Positions 32,704 to 41,997 are shown, counted from the first letter of the stretch. The stretch: DNA of 64,000 nucleotides from Rudanella lutea DSM 19387 (GCF_000383955.1 NZ_KB913013.1:4421694-4485693); one strand, 5' to 3'. The notes: generated by a model not told the origin, from the sequence alone. Numbers and translations are program-made.

Positions 32704-34266
32704 GTGAGTAATGAATTAGTTATCAGTTCGACTCAGAAAGGTGATCGGATTGCCCTCTTGCAGGACAAGAGGTTGCTCGAATATCACATCGAAGAGTCCG
32801 ACAGCAGCTTTACGGTTGGCGATTTGTACTTAGGCACAATAAAGAAGCTATCATCGGGTCTGAATGCCGCGTTTGTGGATGTAGGACACGAAAAAGATGG
32901 GTTTCTGCATTACCAGGATTTAGGGCCGAACATTAATTCGTTCCTCAAATTTACTAAGGATGCTATCGCCAAACGGGTTGATACCGGCCGGCTCAATGGT
33001 TTCAAAATGGAGCCGGAGATCGATAAAATCGGCAAAATCGATAAGGTATTAACGAAGGGTGCGCCGATCTTGGTGCAAGTTGTAAAAGAGCCTATTTCAA
33101 CAAAAGGTCCGCGGTTATCGTGCGATATTTCGATTGCCGGCCGGTACTTGGTACTGGTGCCTTTTGCCAACGGAGTCAATATTTCCAAAAAAATCACCGA
33201 CCGGGCCGAACGTTCGCGGTTGCTCCGGTTGATGTCGTCGCTGAAGCCCCAAAACTTCGGCGTGATTGTCCGGACGGTAGCGGCCGGGCGTGAAGTGGAA
33301 GAACTGGATCGTGATCTGCAAACGTCCCTCGAAAAGTGGGATACTGCCATCAAGACCCTCCGCGATGCCAAACCCCGTGACCGGGTGTTGGGCGAAATGA
33401 ACCGGGCTTCGTCTATTCTTCGCGATATGCTGAACGAATCGTTCGACAGCATTACGGTCGATACCCGCGAAGCATTCGACGACATTAAGCACTTTATTCA
33501 CACGATTGCTCCCGAAAAAGAACGCATTGTTAAGCTTCATGCGGGAAAAAACAAAGTCTTTGAGGCCCTTGGGTTAGAAAAGCAGTTAAAGTCGCTGTTT
33601 GGGCGGTCGGTAAGTTTGCCGGGTGGGGGATACCTCATTATTGAGCATACCGAAGCGCTGCACGTGATTGACGTCAACAGCGGCAACAAGTCTAACTCCG
33701 AAGAGGATCAGGAAGCAACGGCCGTGAGCGTAAACCGCGAGGCCGCTAAAGAAATTGCCCGCCAACTCCGGTTGCGCGATATGGGCGGAATTATTGTGGT
33801 GGACTTCATTGATATGAAGCGCGCCGAGAATAAGAAGTTGGTGTATGACCTGATGCGCGACGAAATGCGCACCGACCGGTCGAAATACACAATTTTGCCG
33901 CTGACCAAGTTTGGTCTGATGCAGATTACCCGGCAGCGAGTCCGGCCCGAAATGAACGTGGCAACCCGCGAGGTGTGCCCCACCTGCAACGGTACCGGTA
34001 CCATTCAGGCGAGCGTATTGGTGACTGACGTGATCGAGAATAATCTTGATTACATCCTGACCAAGCAAAACGAGCGCGGCATTAGTATCGTATTGCACCC
34101 GTTCCTGCATGCGTACTTCAGCAAAGGGATTTTTTCGCGGCAGTGGCAGTGGTACATGAAATACAAAACCTGGGTGAAACTGGTGAAAGACAGCTCGTTT
34201 GGGATCATGGATTTCCGGTTCCTGACCAAGTCAGGCGAAGAGATTGAAATTACAGCCGGGAGCTAA
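32704..34266 (+). CDS. rng: Ribonuclease G/E family endoribonuclease
   Basis: 520 residues from GTG 32704 (SNELVISSTQKGDRIALLQD, the usual Bacteroidota N-terminus). An S1 domain lies at about 38-130 (VGDLYLGTIKKLSSGLNAAF). The catalytic core has the two metal-binding aspartates in HVIDVNSGNK and IVVDFIDMKR, and the zinc-link pair is in CPTCNGTGTI. It makes single-strand cuts in mRNA and rRNA precursors. The C-terminal degradosome scaffold of RNase E is lacking, so RNase G is the better name. A perfect bidirectional terminator follows. Confidence 0.95.
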   Translation: MSNELVISSTQKGDRIALLQDKRLLEYHIEESDSSFTVGDLYLGTIKKLSSGLNAAFVDVGHEKDGFLHYQDLGPNINSFLKFTKDAIAKRVDTGRLNGFKMEPEIDKIGKIDKVLTKGAPILVQVVKEPISTKGPRLSCDISIAGRYLVLVPFANGVNISKKITDRAERSRLLRLMSSLKPQNFGVIVRTVAAGREVEELDRDLQTSLEKWDTAIKTLRDAKPRDRVLGEMNRASSILRDMLNESFDSITVDTREAFDDIKHFIHTIAPEKERIVKLHAGKNKVFEALGLEKQLKSLFGRSVSLPGGGYLIIEHTEALHVIDVNSGNKSNSEEDQEATAVSVNREAAKEIARQLRLRDMGGIIVVDFIDMKRAENKKLVYDLMRDEMRTDRSKYTILPLTKFGLMQITRQRVRPEMNVATREVCPTCNGTGTIQASVLVTDVIENNLDYILTKQNERGISIVLHPFLHAYFSKGIFSRQWQWYMKYKTWVKLVKDSSFGIMDFRFLTKSGEEIEITAGS

Positions 34267-34279
34267 CAGGCATACAGGC

Positions 34280-34319
34280 AACGAAAAAAGGCAACCCATC
34301 GGGGTTGCCTTTTTTCGTT
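34280..34319. terminator. Bidirectional terminator between rng and dnaG
   Basis: A perfect 18-bp stem, 34280-34297 with 34302-34319 (AACGAAAAAAGGCAACCC), has a 4-nt loop. The A and T runs inside the stem make it function on both strands. Confidence 0.94.
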
Positions 34320-34366
34320 AAGTGCGCTCAATATGTAGAGAGGAATTAAGTAAGGCCATTTAGGCA

Positions 34367-36454
34367 TCACCCCGAAATGACCGTCCCCAGTAGTTTGGCA
34401 ATTTCTACGTCGACCCGTTTGTAGTGCATGTATTCGGCCATCAGGCGGTCGCTTTCATCAGGGTCTGATGTTTCGACAATACCCCGCCGGATTTCGAGCA
34501 TTTTTTGCTCGGCCAGCAGTTTCTTAATGCGTAAAATGTTGCCGTAAGCGGCATCGGCCAGAATAGACACGTCTTCTTCCGATGGAACAATGATCTCGTG
34601 CTTAAGCCAACCATCGCTGATTTCGTGACGGGGCGTAGTCAGGTTGATGGCTTCACGGTGGGTTTCAATCTGTTCGGGCTTTCGCAGAAAATCATCGGCG
34701 GTCAGAATATCGCCGTGCAGGTAGGCCTCCCGAAACAGGGTGAGCATCAGGTTGTAGGGAGACGTTTGAAACTCAATGCTATCCAGCTCCGACAAGACGT
34801 ACTGGCATAGCGTAATGCCCGGCTCCAGTTCGCGCGTGCCGTAATTGACCAGGAGCCGGATGCACTCTTCTTCCTGAAACGACAGGCCCGAACGCTCCGG
34901 TTTGGGAGCCGTGCGAGCTTCTGGTGTGGGTGCAGGAGGAGCAATACCCGCCGGGATGTCGTCCAGGAAAAAGTCGTCGGGTGGCCCGTCGATACCGGCC
35001 TCCGAGAGCAGGGCGTTGATGTCGGCAAGCGACGCATCAGGCGCTGAACCCCGGTTGATCGGGCCATTTTGGGGGCGGTTCTGTTCGCGGTCGCGCTGCC
35101 GTTGCTGATCGCGGCTTTGTTGCTCCTGCTGTTTGCGCATCAGGCGGTTGCCCTCGCTGATGAGCGTTTGCTCATCAACCCGCAGTTGAGCGGCCGTTGT
35201 TCGGAAGAAAACCTGCCGTTGCAGGGCGTCGGGAATTCGAATAATACTGCTGACTACCTCGCCGATGACCTCGGCCCGCTTAAACGGATTGTCGCCCGCG
35301 TCGCGTAGCAACACATCGGTTTTGAACCGGATGAAGTCGCTTGTATGACTTTTGATGTAGGCTTTGAACGCTTCGGCCCCTACGCGCCGGACGTAGCTGT
35401 CGGGGTCTTCGCCATCCGGAAACGTCACAATACTCACGTTGAGGCCCTCTTCGAGCACCATGTCGAGTCCACGCAGGGCAGCCTTGATGCCGGCCGCGTC
35501 GCCATCGTACAGGATAGTCACGTTTTGGGTAAACCGCCCGATGAGCCGAATCTGCTCGATGGTAAGCGACGTACCCGACGAAGCTACTACGTTTTTGATG
35601 CCTGCCTGATGCAGTGAGATGACGTCTGTATAGCCCTCCGTCAGGTAACAGACGTCCTCCTGTCGAATGGTTTGCTTGGCCTGATAAATGCCGTACAGAA
35701 CCGCACTTTTGTGGTAAACCTCGGTCTCAGGCGAGTTGAGGTACTTGGGCTGGTTCTTATCGTTGACCAGAATACGGGCTCCAAACGCAATAACCCGCCC
35801 TGATACGTTGTGGATCGGGAACATGACCCGCCCCCGAAAGCGGTCGAAAACCCGGTCGCGTTTAGACCCACCGTCATCGGTTTTGTTCAGAATCAGGCCC
35901 GCCTTTTCGAGCAGGTCGCGGCTGTACCCCCGCCGTTCGGCTTCCTGTAACAAACCGTCCCAACTATTAAGGCTGTAGCCGAGTTCAAAAGCCTGAATAG
36001 TAGGTGTGGTAAAACCCCGTTCGCGGAAGTAGCTCAGGCCGATACTTTGGCCTTCATCGTGGTTGGCAAGCAGCTCGGCAAAGTAGGTTTTGGCAAAGTT
36101 GAGTACGATGAACAAACTTTCACGTTCGTTTTGCTTGAGCAGGTCTTCGGGCGTGGGAGCCTGTTCCTCAATTTCGATGCCATATTTTTTGGCTAAAAAA
36201 CGTAGCGCTTCCCCATAGCCGACGTTCTCAATATCCATTACAAATCGCACGGGATCACCGGCTTTGCCACAACCAAAGCACTTGTAGATCTGCCGGGCCG
36301 GGTTGACGTTGAACGACGGCGTTTTTTCGTTGTGGAAGGGGCAACAGGCGATATAATTGCTCCCCCGTTTTTTGAGCGAGACAAAATCGCCGACAACTTC
36401 TACAATGTCGGCGGCTTGTTTGATTCGTTCAATGGTCTCGTCGGGGATGCGCAT
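34367..36454 (-). CDS. dnaG: DNA primase
   Basis: 695 residues. The N-terminal CHC2 zinc finger is C38-x2-H41 then C59-x2-C62 (CPFHNEKTPSF, YKCFGCGKAGDPVRF). The TOPRIM core follows, with EGYTDVISLHQAG and ILYDGDAAGIKAALRG. A Gln/Arg-rich linker (about residues 440-470) leads to the C-terminal helicase-interaction domain. It makes RNA primers at the replication fork. A TATCTTTG promoter box lies 29 bp upstream of the ATG at 36454. It is convergent with rng and monocistronic. Confidence 0.96.
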   Translation of the reverse strand: MRIPDETIERIKQAADIVEVVGDFVSLKKRGSNYIACCPFHNEKTPSFNVNPARQIYKCFGCGKAGDPVRFVMDIENVGYGEALRFLAKKYGIEIEEQAPTPEDLLKQNERESLFIVLNFAKTYFAELLANHDEGQSIGLSYFRERGFTTPTIQAFELGYSLNSWDGLLQEAERRGYSRDLLEKAGLILNKTDDGGSKRDRVFDRFRGRVMFPIHNVSGRVIAFGARILVNDKNQPKYLNSPETEVYHKSAVLYGIYQAKQTIRQEDVCYLTEGYTDVISLHQAGIKNVVASSGTSLTIEQIRLIGRFTQNVTILYDGDAAGIKAALRGLDMVLEEGLNVSIVTFPDGEDPDSYVRRVGAEAFKAYIKSHTSDFIRFKTDVLLRDAGDNPFKRAEVIGEVVSSIIRIPDALQRQVFFRTTAAQLRVDEQTLISEGNRLMRKQQEQQSRDQQRQRDREQNRPQNGPINRGSAPDASLADINALLSEAGIDGPPDDFFLDDIPAGIAPPAPTPEARTAPKPERSGLSFQEEECIRLLVNYGTRELEPGITLCQYVLSELDSIEFQTSPYNLMLTLFREAYLHGDILTADDFLRKPEQIETHREAINLTTPRHEISDGWLKHEIIVPSEEDVSILADAAYGNILRIKKLLAEQKMLEIRRGIVETSDPDESDRLMAEYMHYKRVDVEIAKLLGTVISG

Positions 36455-36482
36455 GGTGATGAAAGCAGAGTCAATCGGTAGT

Positions 36483-36490
36483 CAAAGATA
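36483..36490 (-). promoter_or_regulatory. Candidate -7 box of dnaG
   Basis: On the minus strand it reads TATCTTTG (TAnnTTTG consensus), 28 bp before the dnaG start. No clear -33 TTG. Confidence 0.5.
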
Positions 36491-36569
36491 CGACAAGAAT
36501 CAGCTTTGGAGATGACACTTATCCGGCCCTTCGCCGTCATAGGTACAGGTGCTTGTAGTTGGCACTACT

Positions 36570-36599
36570 TTTGCTCTAGCCGTGATGAGGCTAAATTTG
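36570..36599 (+). promoter_or_regulatory. Promoter of the haloperoxidase-like gene
   Basis: TTTG ending at 36573, 18 bp spacing, TAAATTTG (36592-36599). A second TAnnTTTG (TACTTTTG, 36566-36573) overlaps the -33 box. Confidence 0.65.
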
Positions 36600-36622
36600 T
36601 GTAACTGTGCTTAGTTACATGT

Positions 36623-38044
36623 ATGCGCATGGAAAAAAATATACAAACCATAGTATCGACACCAAAGGCTGGGGTCATCGCTAAATTCCGGGATAGGTCG
36701 TCTTTTCTTTTCCTGTTGGTTGCCATCCTGTTTCTGGAATCGTGCCGACAGCAAACGGAAGAAAATAACGTAACTCCGCAACCTAATAGCAATACAGCCG
36801 ACCAGATTGATAACACAGTGGCACTGACCTGGTCGGATATGACGCTCCGGCTTGTTCGGAATAGCCCAGGTTTTTCGCCCCCGGTGGCGGCCCGGGCCAT
36901 TGGCTATGCCGGGGTAACCATGTATGAATCGGTGGTTGCAGGCATCCCGACGAAGCGGTCGCTGGTATGGCAGTTGCAGGGGCTTACCACCCTGCCTACC
37001 GTTGAAGCCAACAAAGCCTACAATTGGGCTCTGTCGGCCAATGCCGCGCAGGCTGTGGTTCTGAAAGGCTTGTTTGCCAACACCAGCGACGCCTACAAAG
37101 CCAAAATTGACTCGGTCGAAACGGCACTGCTCAACCAATACAAATCAGGTGATGTGGCTGTGAACGAGCGCTCGATAGCGTACGGCAAAAGCATTGGGCA
37201 GGCCATTTTTGAGTGGTCGAAAACCGATGGCGGACACGAAGGGTACACGCGCAATTTCCCAGCCGACTATAAAGTGCAAACGGGTGCTGGATTCTGGGAG
37301 CCCACCGACGCCCGCAAAGTTCCTCTACAACCCTACTGGGGGCAGGTTCGGACTATGTTGGCCCGCAACGCAGCGTTGCCGGTACCGTCTATCATTCCCT
37401 ATTCAACCCAGATTACTTCATCGTTTTTTGCGCAGAATCTGGAAGTGTACACCAAAGGGAAGTCATTAACGCAGGAGGAAAAAGAAATTGCTGTTTGGTG
37501 GGCCGATGACCCAAGCGATACCTTTACCCCCCCCGGCCACTCGTACAACCTGGCCCGGATTGCCATCCGAACGGCCAAGGCAGATTTAGCAAAGTCGGCC
37601 GAAGCGCTCGCGCGGGTAGGAATTGCGGTCAATGATGCGTTTATCTGCTGCTGGAAGTGCAAGTTTACTTATAACAATATTCGTCCGCAGAGCTACGTAC
37701 GGTACTTTATTGATCCGAACTGGATGCCGTTACTGTCTACTCCGCCTTTCCCCGGCTTTATGTCAGGACATGCCACTCAGTCGGGGGCTGCGGCCATTGT
37801 ACTGTCTGAAGTATTTGGCAGCAATTTCTCCTTTACTGATGATTCGCACGTAAATCGCGTCCGGGACACCAAGCGGAACGCTGATTTTAAAGCACGCTCC
37901 TTTAAGTCGTTCTGGGAAACGGCCGAGGAGTCGTCGTATTCTCGTTTCCTGGGCGGTATCCATACCCGTCAGGATAATGATACTGGTCTGCGCGAAGGCC
38001 GCAAGGTAGGGCAGAACATTAATGCCTTAGCCTGGAATAAGTAA
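36623..38044 (+). CDS. Vanadium-dependent haloperoxidase/PAP2-type lipoprotein
   Basis: 473 residues. A long N-terminus ends in the lipobox LFLESC (Cys about 47). The PAP2/haloperoxidase core shows KCKFTYNNIRPQSYVRYF (first phosphate/vanadate-binding Lys-Arg segment), PPFPGFMSGHATQSGAAA (the SGH motif with catalytic His) and a late RFLGGIHTRQDN with Arg and His. The family oxidises halides with hydrogen peroxide or acts as an acid phosphatase; sequence alone does not decide. It is probably attached to a membrane facing outward. The gene is monocistronic, with its own promoter and terminator. Confidence 0.9.
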   Translation: MRMEKNIQTIVSTPKAGVIAKFRDRSSFLFLLVAILFLESCRQQTEENNVTPQPNSNTADQIDNTVALTWSDMTLRLVRNSPGFSPPVAARAIGYAGVTMYESVVAGIPTKRSLVWQLQGLTTLPTVEANKAYNWALSANAAQAVVLKGLFANTSDAYKAKIDSVETALLNQYKSGDVAVNERSIAYGKSIGQAIFEWSKTDGGHEGYTRNFPADYKVQTGAGFWEPTDARKVPLQPYWGQVRTMLARNAALPVPSIIPYSTQITSSFFAQNLEVYTKGKSLTQEEKEIAVWWADDPSDTFTPPGHSYNLARIAIRTAKADLAKSAEALARVGIAVNDAFICCWKCKFTYNNIRPQSYVRYFIDPNWMPLLSTPPFPGFMSGHATQSGAAAIVLSEVFGSNFSFTDDSHVNRVRDTKRNADFKARSFKSFWETAEESSYSRFLGGIHTRQDNDTGLREGRKVGQNINALAWNK

Positions 38045-38059
38045 GCATTAAAGGATAAA

Positions 38060-38117
38060 GCCGAAAGGGAGAAGGGAAACGGACAAAACCGTCTTCCTTC
38101 TCCCTTTCGGCATTTTT
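38060..38117 (+). terminator. Intrinsic terminator of the haloperoxidase-like gene
   Basis: A perfect 16-bp stem, 38060-38075 (GCCGAAAGGGAGAAGG) with 38096-38111, is followed by ATTTTTG. Confidence 0.92.
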
Positions 38118-38122
38118 GCCTG

Positions 38123-38818
38123 TTACAACAACCCTTCGTCGGCAAAGCTGAGGTACGCCCGATCGGTAAAGATCAGATGGTCGAGTATGGGAATATCCAG
38201 AAGTTTGCCACCTTCCCGTAGTTTGCGGGTGAGGTCTTTGTCTGCCTGCGAGGGTGTGAGGTTTTCCGAAGGATGGTTGTGCACCAGAATGATCGAACTG
38301 GCCAGATTCTCGACCGCCTGTTTGAAAATCAGCTTTGGGTCGGCAACCGTCCCCGAAACACCACCGGCGCTGATCTGAACAGGGCGCAGCACCTCGTTGG
38401 CCCGGTTAAGGAGTAAAATCCAGAACTCTTCGTGCGGTTTATCGAGCAGATGCGGCCTGATTTCCTCGTAGGCATCCCGTGAGCAGGTGATGCGGGTGCG
38501 TTGGGGCCGGTCCTGTTCGCGCCGACGCCGACCCAGCTCGAGGGCGGCTACAATGCTAATGCCTTTGGCCTCGCCGATACCTCTGAACTTCGATAAGTCT
38601 TTAACGCTCAACTTGGCCAGCTCGTTTAGGTTATTCCCCACGCTCTGCAAGATGATCTTGGACACATCAACGGCGGTAAGGTCGGTAGTGCCCGACCCGA
38701 TCAGAATGGCGATCAGCTCGGCGTCGGAGAGGGCAGCCCGTCCTTTGAGCATTAGTTTCTCACGGGGGCGGTCTTCCTCGGCCCAGCTAAGAATTTTACG
38801 GGGGTTATCGTAGTTCAT
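38123..38818 (-). CDS. radC: RadC/JAB-domain protein
   Basis: 231 residues. The N-terminal helix-hairpin-helix (SKFRGIGEAKGISIVAALEL) is followed by a JAB1/MPN metal-protease-like domain with His180, His182 and Asp193 in LVHNHPSENLTPSQAD and a Glu near residue 131 (PHEEFWILLLN). RadC was once linked to DNA repair, but its true role is uncertain. It is downstream of rpsT, with a terminator between the two, and is not in a mobile context here. ATG 38818 is the start. Confidence 0.92.
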   Translation of the reverse strand: MNYDNPRKILSWAEEDRPREKLMLKGRAALSDAELIAILIGSGTTDLTAVDVSKIILQSVGNNLNELAKLSVKDLSKFRGIGEAKGISIVAALELGRRRREQDRPQRTRITCSRDAYEEIRPHLLDKPHEEFWILLLNRANEVLRPVQISAGGVSGTVADPKLIFKQAVENLASSIILVHNHPSENLTPSQADKDLTRKLREGGKLLDIPILDHLIFTDRAYLSFADEGLL

Positions 38819-38829
38819 GACGGTGGGGC

Positions 38830-38863
38830 ATAAAAAAACCTCACACGGGTACGTGTAAGGTTT
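38830..38863 (-). terminator. Intrinsic terminator of rpsT
   Basis: On the minus strand ACCTTACACG, a short TACC loop and CGTGTGAGGT (one G-U pair) are followed by TTTTTT. Confidence 0.88.
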
Positions 38864-38917
38864 TCATAAATCGTTGGTAGGTAATGGCTGATCGGGATCA
38901 GCAAATCACAACAACAA

Positions 38918-39184
38918 TTAGGCAGCTGCCTGAGCCAGCTTGTTGACAAAACGAGCCAGCTTTGACTTGTTGTTTGAGGCTTTATTCTTGTGAATAACAT
39001 TGCGTTTCGCCAGTTTGTCGAGCGCAGATGCTACTTTCTTATACAGTTCAACAGCCATTGCGTGATCGTGTGTCTCACGGAGAGACTTGACCAAATTCCG
39101 GGTTGTTTTGTGCTGGTAACGGTTCAGTAAACGCTTCTTGGCACTCGACCGGATGGCTTTCTTCGCAGATTTGTGATTTGCCAT
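38918..39184 (-). CDS. rpsT: 30S ribosomal protein S20
   Basis: 88 residues from ATG 39184 (MANHKSAKKAIRSSAKKRLL), the standard S20 length and N-terminus; the open frame continues 14 residues upstream but is not used. It binds 16S rRNA in the small subunit. The single gene is flanked by a full promoter (TTG-N20-TACTTTTG) and an intrinsic terminator. Confidence 0.97.
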   Translation of the reverse strand: MANHKSAKKAIRSSAKKRLLNRYQHKTTRNLVKSLRETHDHAMAVELYKKVASALDKLAKRNVIHKNKASNNKSKLARFVNKLAQAAA

Positions 39185-39223
39185 TTTGTATGTAAACGAA
39201 TTTCTTGTTTCGCAAAAGAGTTG

Positions 39224-39254
39224 CAAAAGTACGGCTTCTTTCTCAGAACATCAA
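39224..39254 (-). promoter_or_regulatory. Promoter of rpsT
   Basis: On the minus strand TTG (complement of 39252-39254), 20 bp spacing and TACTTTTG (complement of 39224-39231). The leader is about 35 nt. Confidence 0.75.
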
Positions 39255-39352
39255 CACTTTGTGCTGAAATTTAAGAAGTTGCCCTGTATGCACTCAATGG
39301 CCAACCTATAGAACGGCACCACTCGTTTCCGCGCCGTTGGTGGCAGGTTGTT

Positions 39353-39751
39353 TTACTGTTGAATATCGGCGTTGATAACCAGAATATTTTCCCAGGCGGC
39401 TTCGTTCTCGGCCTTGAAGGTTTTGAAGGGGGCACTCTGCTGAAAATTTTTCATGTCGTCTTCGGTTTGAAACGTCAGATAGTGCACAACATCGTATGAA
39501 CCCGACCGGCCTGCGGGCTCAATTGTCCGGCCTGCACTGTAATTTACGATGGCTTTCGTTTCACGCTTTAGCGCAGCAAATGCATGCATATGGCGCTCAA
39601 CAGCTTCTTTCTCAGTGCTGTTTTTGAACTTCACACAAAAAATTTGCTGTTTTAGTGCTTTTCTTGCAGGAGAGTAAGCTCCGTAGATGAAAAGCCCGAA
39701 AGCACAGAATACAGCGACAATTAGCAGATAACCCTTTGATTTACGATTCAT
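39353..39751 (-). CDS. Membrane-anchored Dabb-like (ferredoxin-fold) protein
   Basis: 132 residues. One N-terminal transmembrane segment (GYLLIVAVFCAFGLFIYGAY) is followed by a domain that reads like the stress-responsive dimeric alpha/beta barrel (Dabb): VKFKNSTEKEAVERHMHAF, then YDVVHYLTFQTEDDMKNFQ and SAPFKTFKAENEAAW. Such domains dimerise and some act on small metabolites; the function here is unknown. It probably projects into the periplasm. It is divergent from the phospholipase-like gene, 88 bp between starts. Confidence 0.75.
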   Translation of the reverse strand: MNRKSKGYLLIVAVFCAFGLFIYGAYSPARKALKQQIFCVKFKNSTEKEAVERHMHAFAALKRETKAIVNYSAGRTIEPAGRSGSYDVVHYLTFQTEDDMKNFQQSAPFKTFKAENEAAWENILVINADIQQ

Positions 39752-39839
39752 TGTTATGTTTTCTTGCGGTTAAGCAAAATTTTGTTCTGTTAAAATGGTT
39801 CCTTGCTTTAAAAGTTTAACATTTTCTTTGCAAAGTGCT

Positions 39840-40847
39840 ATGTTCGTTCAAAGGTATGTTTTTTTGCTCTGGTTGTATGCGTTCTGCCTACTTTTTATTG
39901 CGTCAGAAACACGGGCTAAGGCCCCAGTAAATCGACCAAGCTGGGGCTTCTATTCGCATCGCCAAATCAATCGGCTGGCGGTTTTTACGCTACCTGCCGA
40001 GATGATGCCTTTTTTTAAACGCCATATCGATTACCTAACTGATAATGCCGTTAATCCGGACCGTCGGCGGGTGGCAGTGGTGGGTGAGGCTCCCCGGCAC
40101 TTTATTGATCTCGACGACTATCCCGATACGACAACGGCTACGTTGCCCCGTTACTACAAGGATGCCGTTAGCCGATATGGAGAGGATACGCTGGCGGCTC
40201 ATGGCATTGTGCCCTGGCATATTCAACTGGCCAAATATCAATTGACCGAGGCAATCCGAACGCGTAACGTTCGTCAGATTCTCCGATTAGCTGCTGATTT
40301 GGGGCATTATATTGCCGATGCCAACGTGCCTCTGCATACTACCCGGAACTACAACGGCCAACTGACCAATCAGCAGGGAATTCACGGGTTTTGGGAATCG
40401 CGGTTACCGGAGTTGTTTAGTCATCAGTTCGATTTTGTGGTGGGCCCCGCCGATTACGTCCAATCGCCCCAGAAAGCAGCCTGGCGGGCAGTTTTCCGGG
40501 CTCATGCTGCCCTCGATTCTGTATTGCGTACCGAGCAGGAACTCACTGCTCAGGTAGGTGATACCCGTAAGTTTGGATTTGAGGAGCGTAATGGGGTAAC
40601 CACGAAGGTTTACTCCGAAGTGTTTTCGGCGCAGTACCACGAGCGCCTGAAAGGGCAGGTAGAGCGGCAGATGCGCGCGTCGGTAAAAATGGTGGGCGAT
40701 TTCTGGTATACCTGCTGGGTAGATGCGGGGCAGCCAGATTTACGCGAACTGGCTCGGCAGGAGCTAACCGAAGCAGATAAAAACGAAGAAGCCGCCGAGC
40801 AAAAAAGTTGGCTCAGGCGGCTTTTTATGGTTCGGTCAGAAAATTAG
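39840..40847 (+). CDS. S1/P1 nuclease / zinc phospholipase C-like secreted enzyme
   Basis: 335 residues from ATG 39840, which begins the signal peptide MFVQRYVFLLWLYAFCLLF. The mature N-terminus WGFYSHRQINRLAV supplies Trp and His zinc ligands. RHFIDLDDYPD, and later DLGHYIADANVPLHTTRN (His-x3-Asp-x4-His), complete a trinuclear zinc site as in S1/P1 nucleases and zinc phospholipase C. It cleaves phosphodiesters in nucleic acid or lipid; which one is not evident. Its TAG stop sits inside the first arm of a heptad inverted repeat. Confidence 0.85.
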   Translation: MFVQRYVFLLWLYAFCLLFIASETRAKAPVNRPSWGFYSHRQINRLAVFTLPAEMMPFFKRHIDYLTDNAVNPDRRRVAVVGEAPRHFIDLDDYPDTTTATLPRYYKDAVSRYGEDTLAAHGIVPWHIQLAKYQLTEAIRTRNVRQILRLAADLGHYIADANVPLHTTRNYNGQLTNQQGIHGFWESRLPELFSHQFDFVVGPADYVQSPQKAAWRAVFRAHAALDSVLRTEQELTAQVGDTRKFGFEERNGVTTKVYSEVFSAQYHERLKGQVERQMRASVKMVGDFWYTCWVDAGQPDLRELARQELTEADKNEEAAEQKSWLRRLFMVRSEN

Positions 40848-40930
40848 TGGCAGTGGGCAGTAGCAGTAGGCTGTTTCTTACATCAACCTCGCTTCTCTGA
40901 ACGACTGCCACTGCTTACTGCTACTAATTG
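40843..40930. repeat. Inverted repeat carrying both convergent stop codons
   Basis: The left arm starts at ATTAGTGGCAGTGGGCAGTA (40843) and the right arm ends ...CTGCTACTAAT (40929). Units of 6-7 bp, GTGGCAG, TGGGCAG, TAGCAG on the left; CTGCCA, CTGCTTA, CTGCTA on the right. Differences between the arms are transitions only. The TAG of the plus gene and the TAG of the minus gene occupy the same position in the two arms. Confidence 0.85.
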
Positions 40931-41997
40931 ACACGTAGCTTTTGCCCCGGCCGAATTTTGGTACGCTGCGACATGTGATTTTTCCGGGCCAGTGTAGAGG
41001 CCGACATCCCATAGCGGCCGGCAATCGACGAGAGGGTCTCGCCTGAGCGTACCCGATGAAGTACGGTCCGCTTGAACTTGGGCTTAAAGCTCAGATCTGA
41101 GCCCGAACTGGCGTTGCGACCTCCGCGTAGGTAATCCCACACCTTACTGGTCAGCAGAAAGTGGTCGGAGGTGACCACGTTTTCGGGGAAAGCGTAAATA
41201 TTGAGCGGGCTGAAAGGGTTGCCTTCGTAGCGGGTTTCGTAATGGAGGTGCGCGCCATAACTCCGGCCTGTGTTGCCACCGAGCCCGATTTGATCACCGG
41301 CTTTCACTAATTGACCTGACTCTACGAGTTGTTTTGACATGTGGCCGTAGAGTGTTTCGAGACCGTTGTAGTGCCGAATCAGCACATACCGCCCGTATCC
41401 GTTTCCATCCCAGCCAACTACCCGCACGATACCATCGAAAGCCGCGTAAACTGGGTCGCCGGTTTCGCAGTCGAGGTCGGCACCGGTATGCCAGCGCCCC
41501 CAGCGGTAGCCGAAGTTTGAGGTGAGTTTGCCTTGTTGGAGTGGGGCCGACCAGAACCGGTTGGCCGGTGGATCGTACAGCTTAATATCGATTACCTCAT
41601 CGAAGTCAAGCGGGTTAATGTTGTAAGGGTCAATATGGCGGGAGTCCCAAACGGCGTAGTAATCCGCAATTTTTACCCACTCGTCGCCCACCTGAACCGA
41701 GTCGATTACTTCTACCACGCTCGTTTCACCCTGGTCGATCATGCTGGTATCTTCAGCCACGACTGGGTTTACTTCCTTTTTCGGCTCAAATTGATTGTTG
41801 AAACGCAGGCTGGTTGTTTCCTGCTCGAACACATCGGCTTGTTTCTTTTCTTCGGCCGCCGGGAAGTTGGGGTTGTAGGTAGTTTTGGGCTTGATGCGCG
41901 AGTTTTTGAATAAGCCCCGCTCCTGAGCCTGCGCATGTAGCGTGCTCAGGCCTATGCATCCGAAGGCGATTAGCCAGGCAATCCGGTTTTTTATCAT
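40924..41997 (-). CDS. M23 family metallopeptidase with C-terminal LysM
   Basis: 357 residues with the signal peptide IAWLIAFGCIGLSTLHAQAQ. The M23 (lysostaphin-type) domain begins LTSNFGYRWGRWHTGADLD with zinc ligands His and Asp, followed by GLETLYGHMSKQLVESG and the HLH ligand pair in YGAHLHYETR. A LysM module for peptidoglycan binding ends the protein (HRVRSGETLSSIAGRYGMSA). It hydrolyses peptidoglycan cross-links or regulates such hydrolysis in the periplasm. Its stop codon lies in the right arm of the heptad repeat shared with the convergent gene. Confidence 0.92.
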   Translation of the reverse strand: MIKNRIAWLIAFGCIGLSTLHAQAQERGLFKNSRIKPKTTYNPNFPAAEEKKQADVFEQETTSLRFNNQFEPKKEVNPVVAEDTSMIDQGETSVVEVIDSVQVGDEWVKIADYYAVWDSRHIDPYNINPLDFDEVIDIKLYDPPANRFWSAPLQQGKLTSNFGYRWGRWHTGADLDCETGDPVYAAFDGIVRVVGWDGNGYGRYVLIRHYNGLETLYGHMSKQLVESGQLVKAGDQIGLGGNTGRSYGAHLHYETRYEGNPFSPLNIYAFPENVVTSDHFLLTSKVWDYLRGGRNASSGSDLSFKPKFKRTVLHRVRSGETLSSIAGRYGMSASTLARKNHMSQRTKIRPGQKLRVN

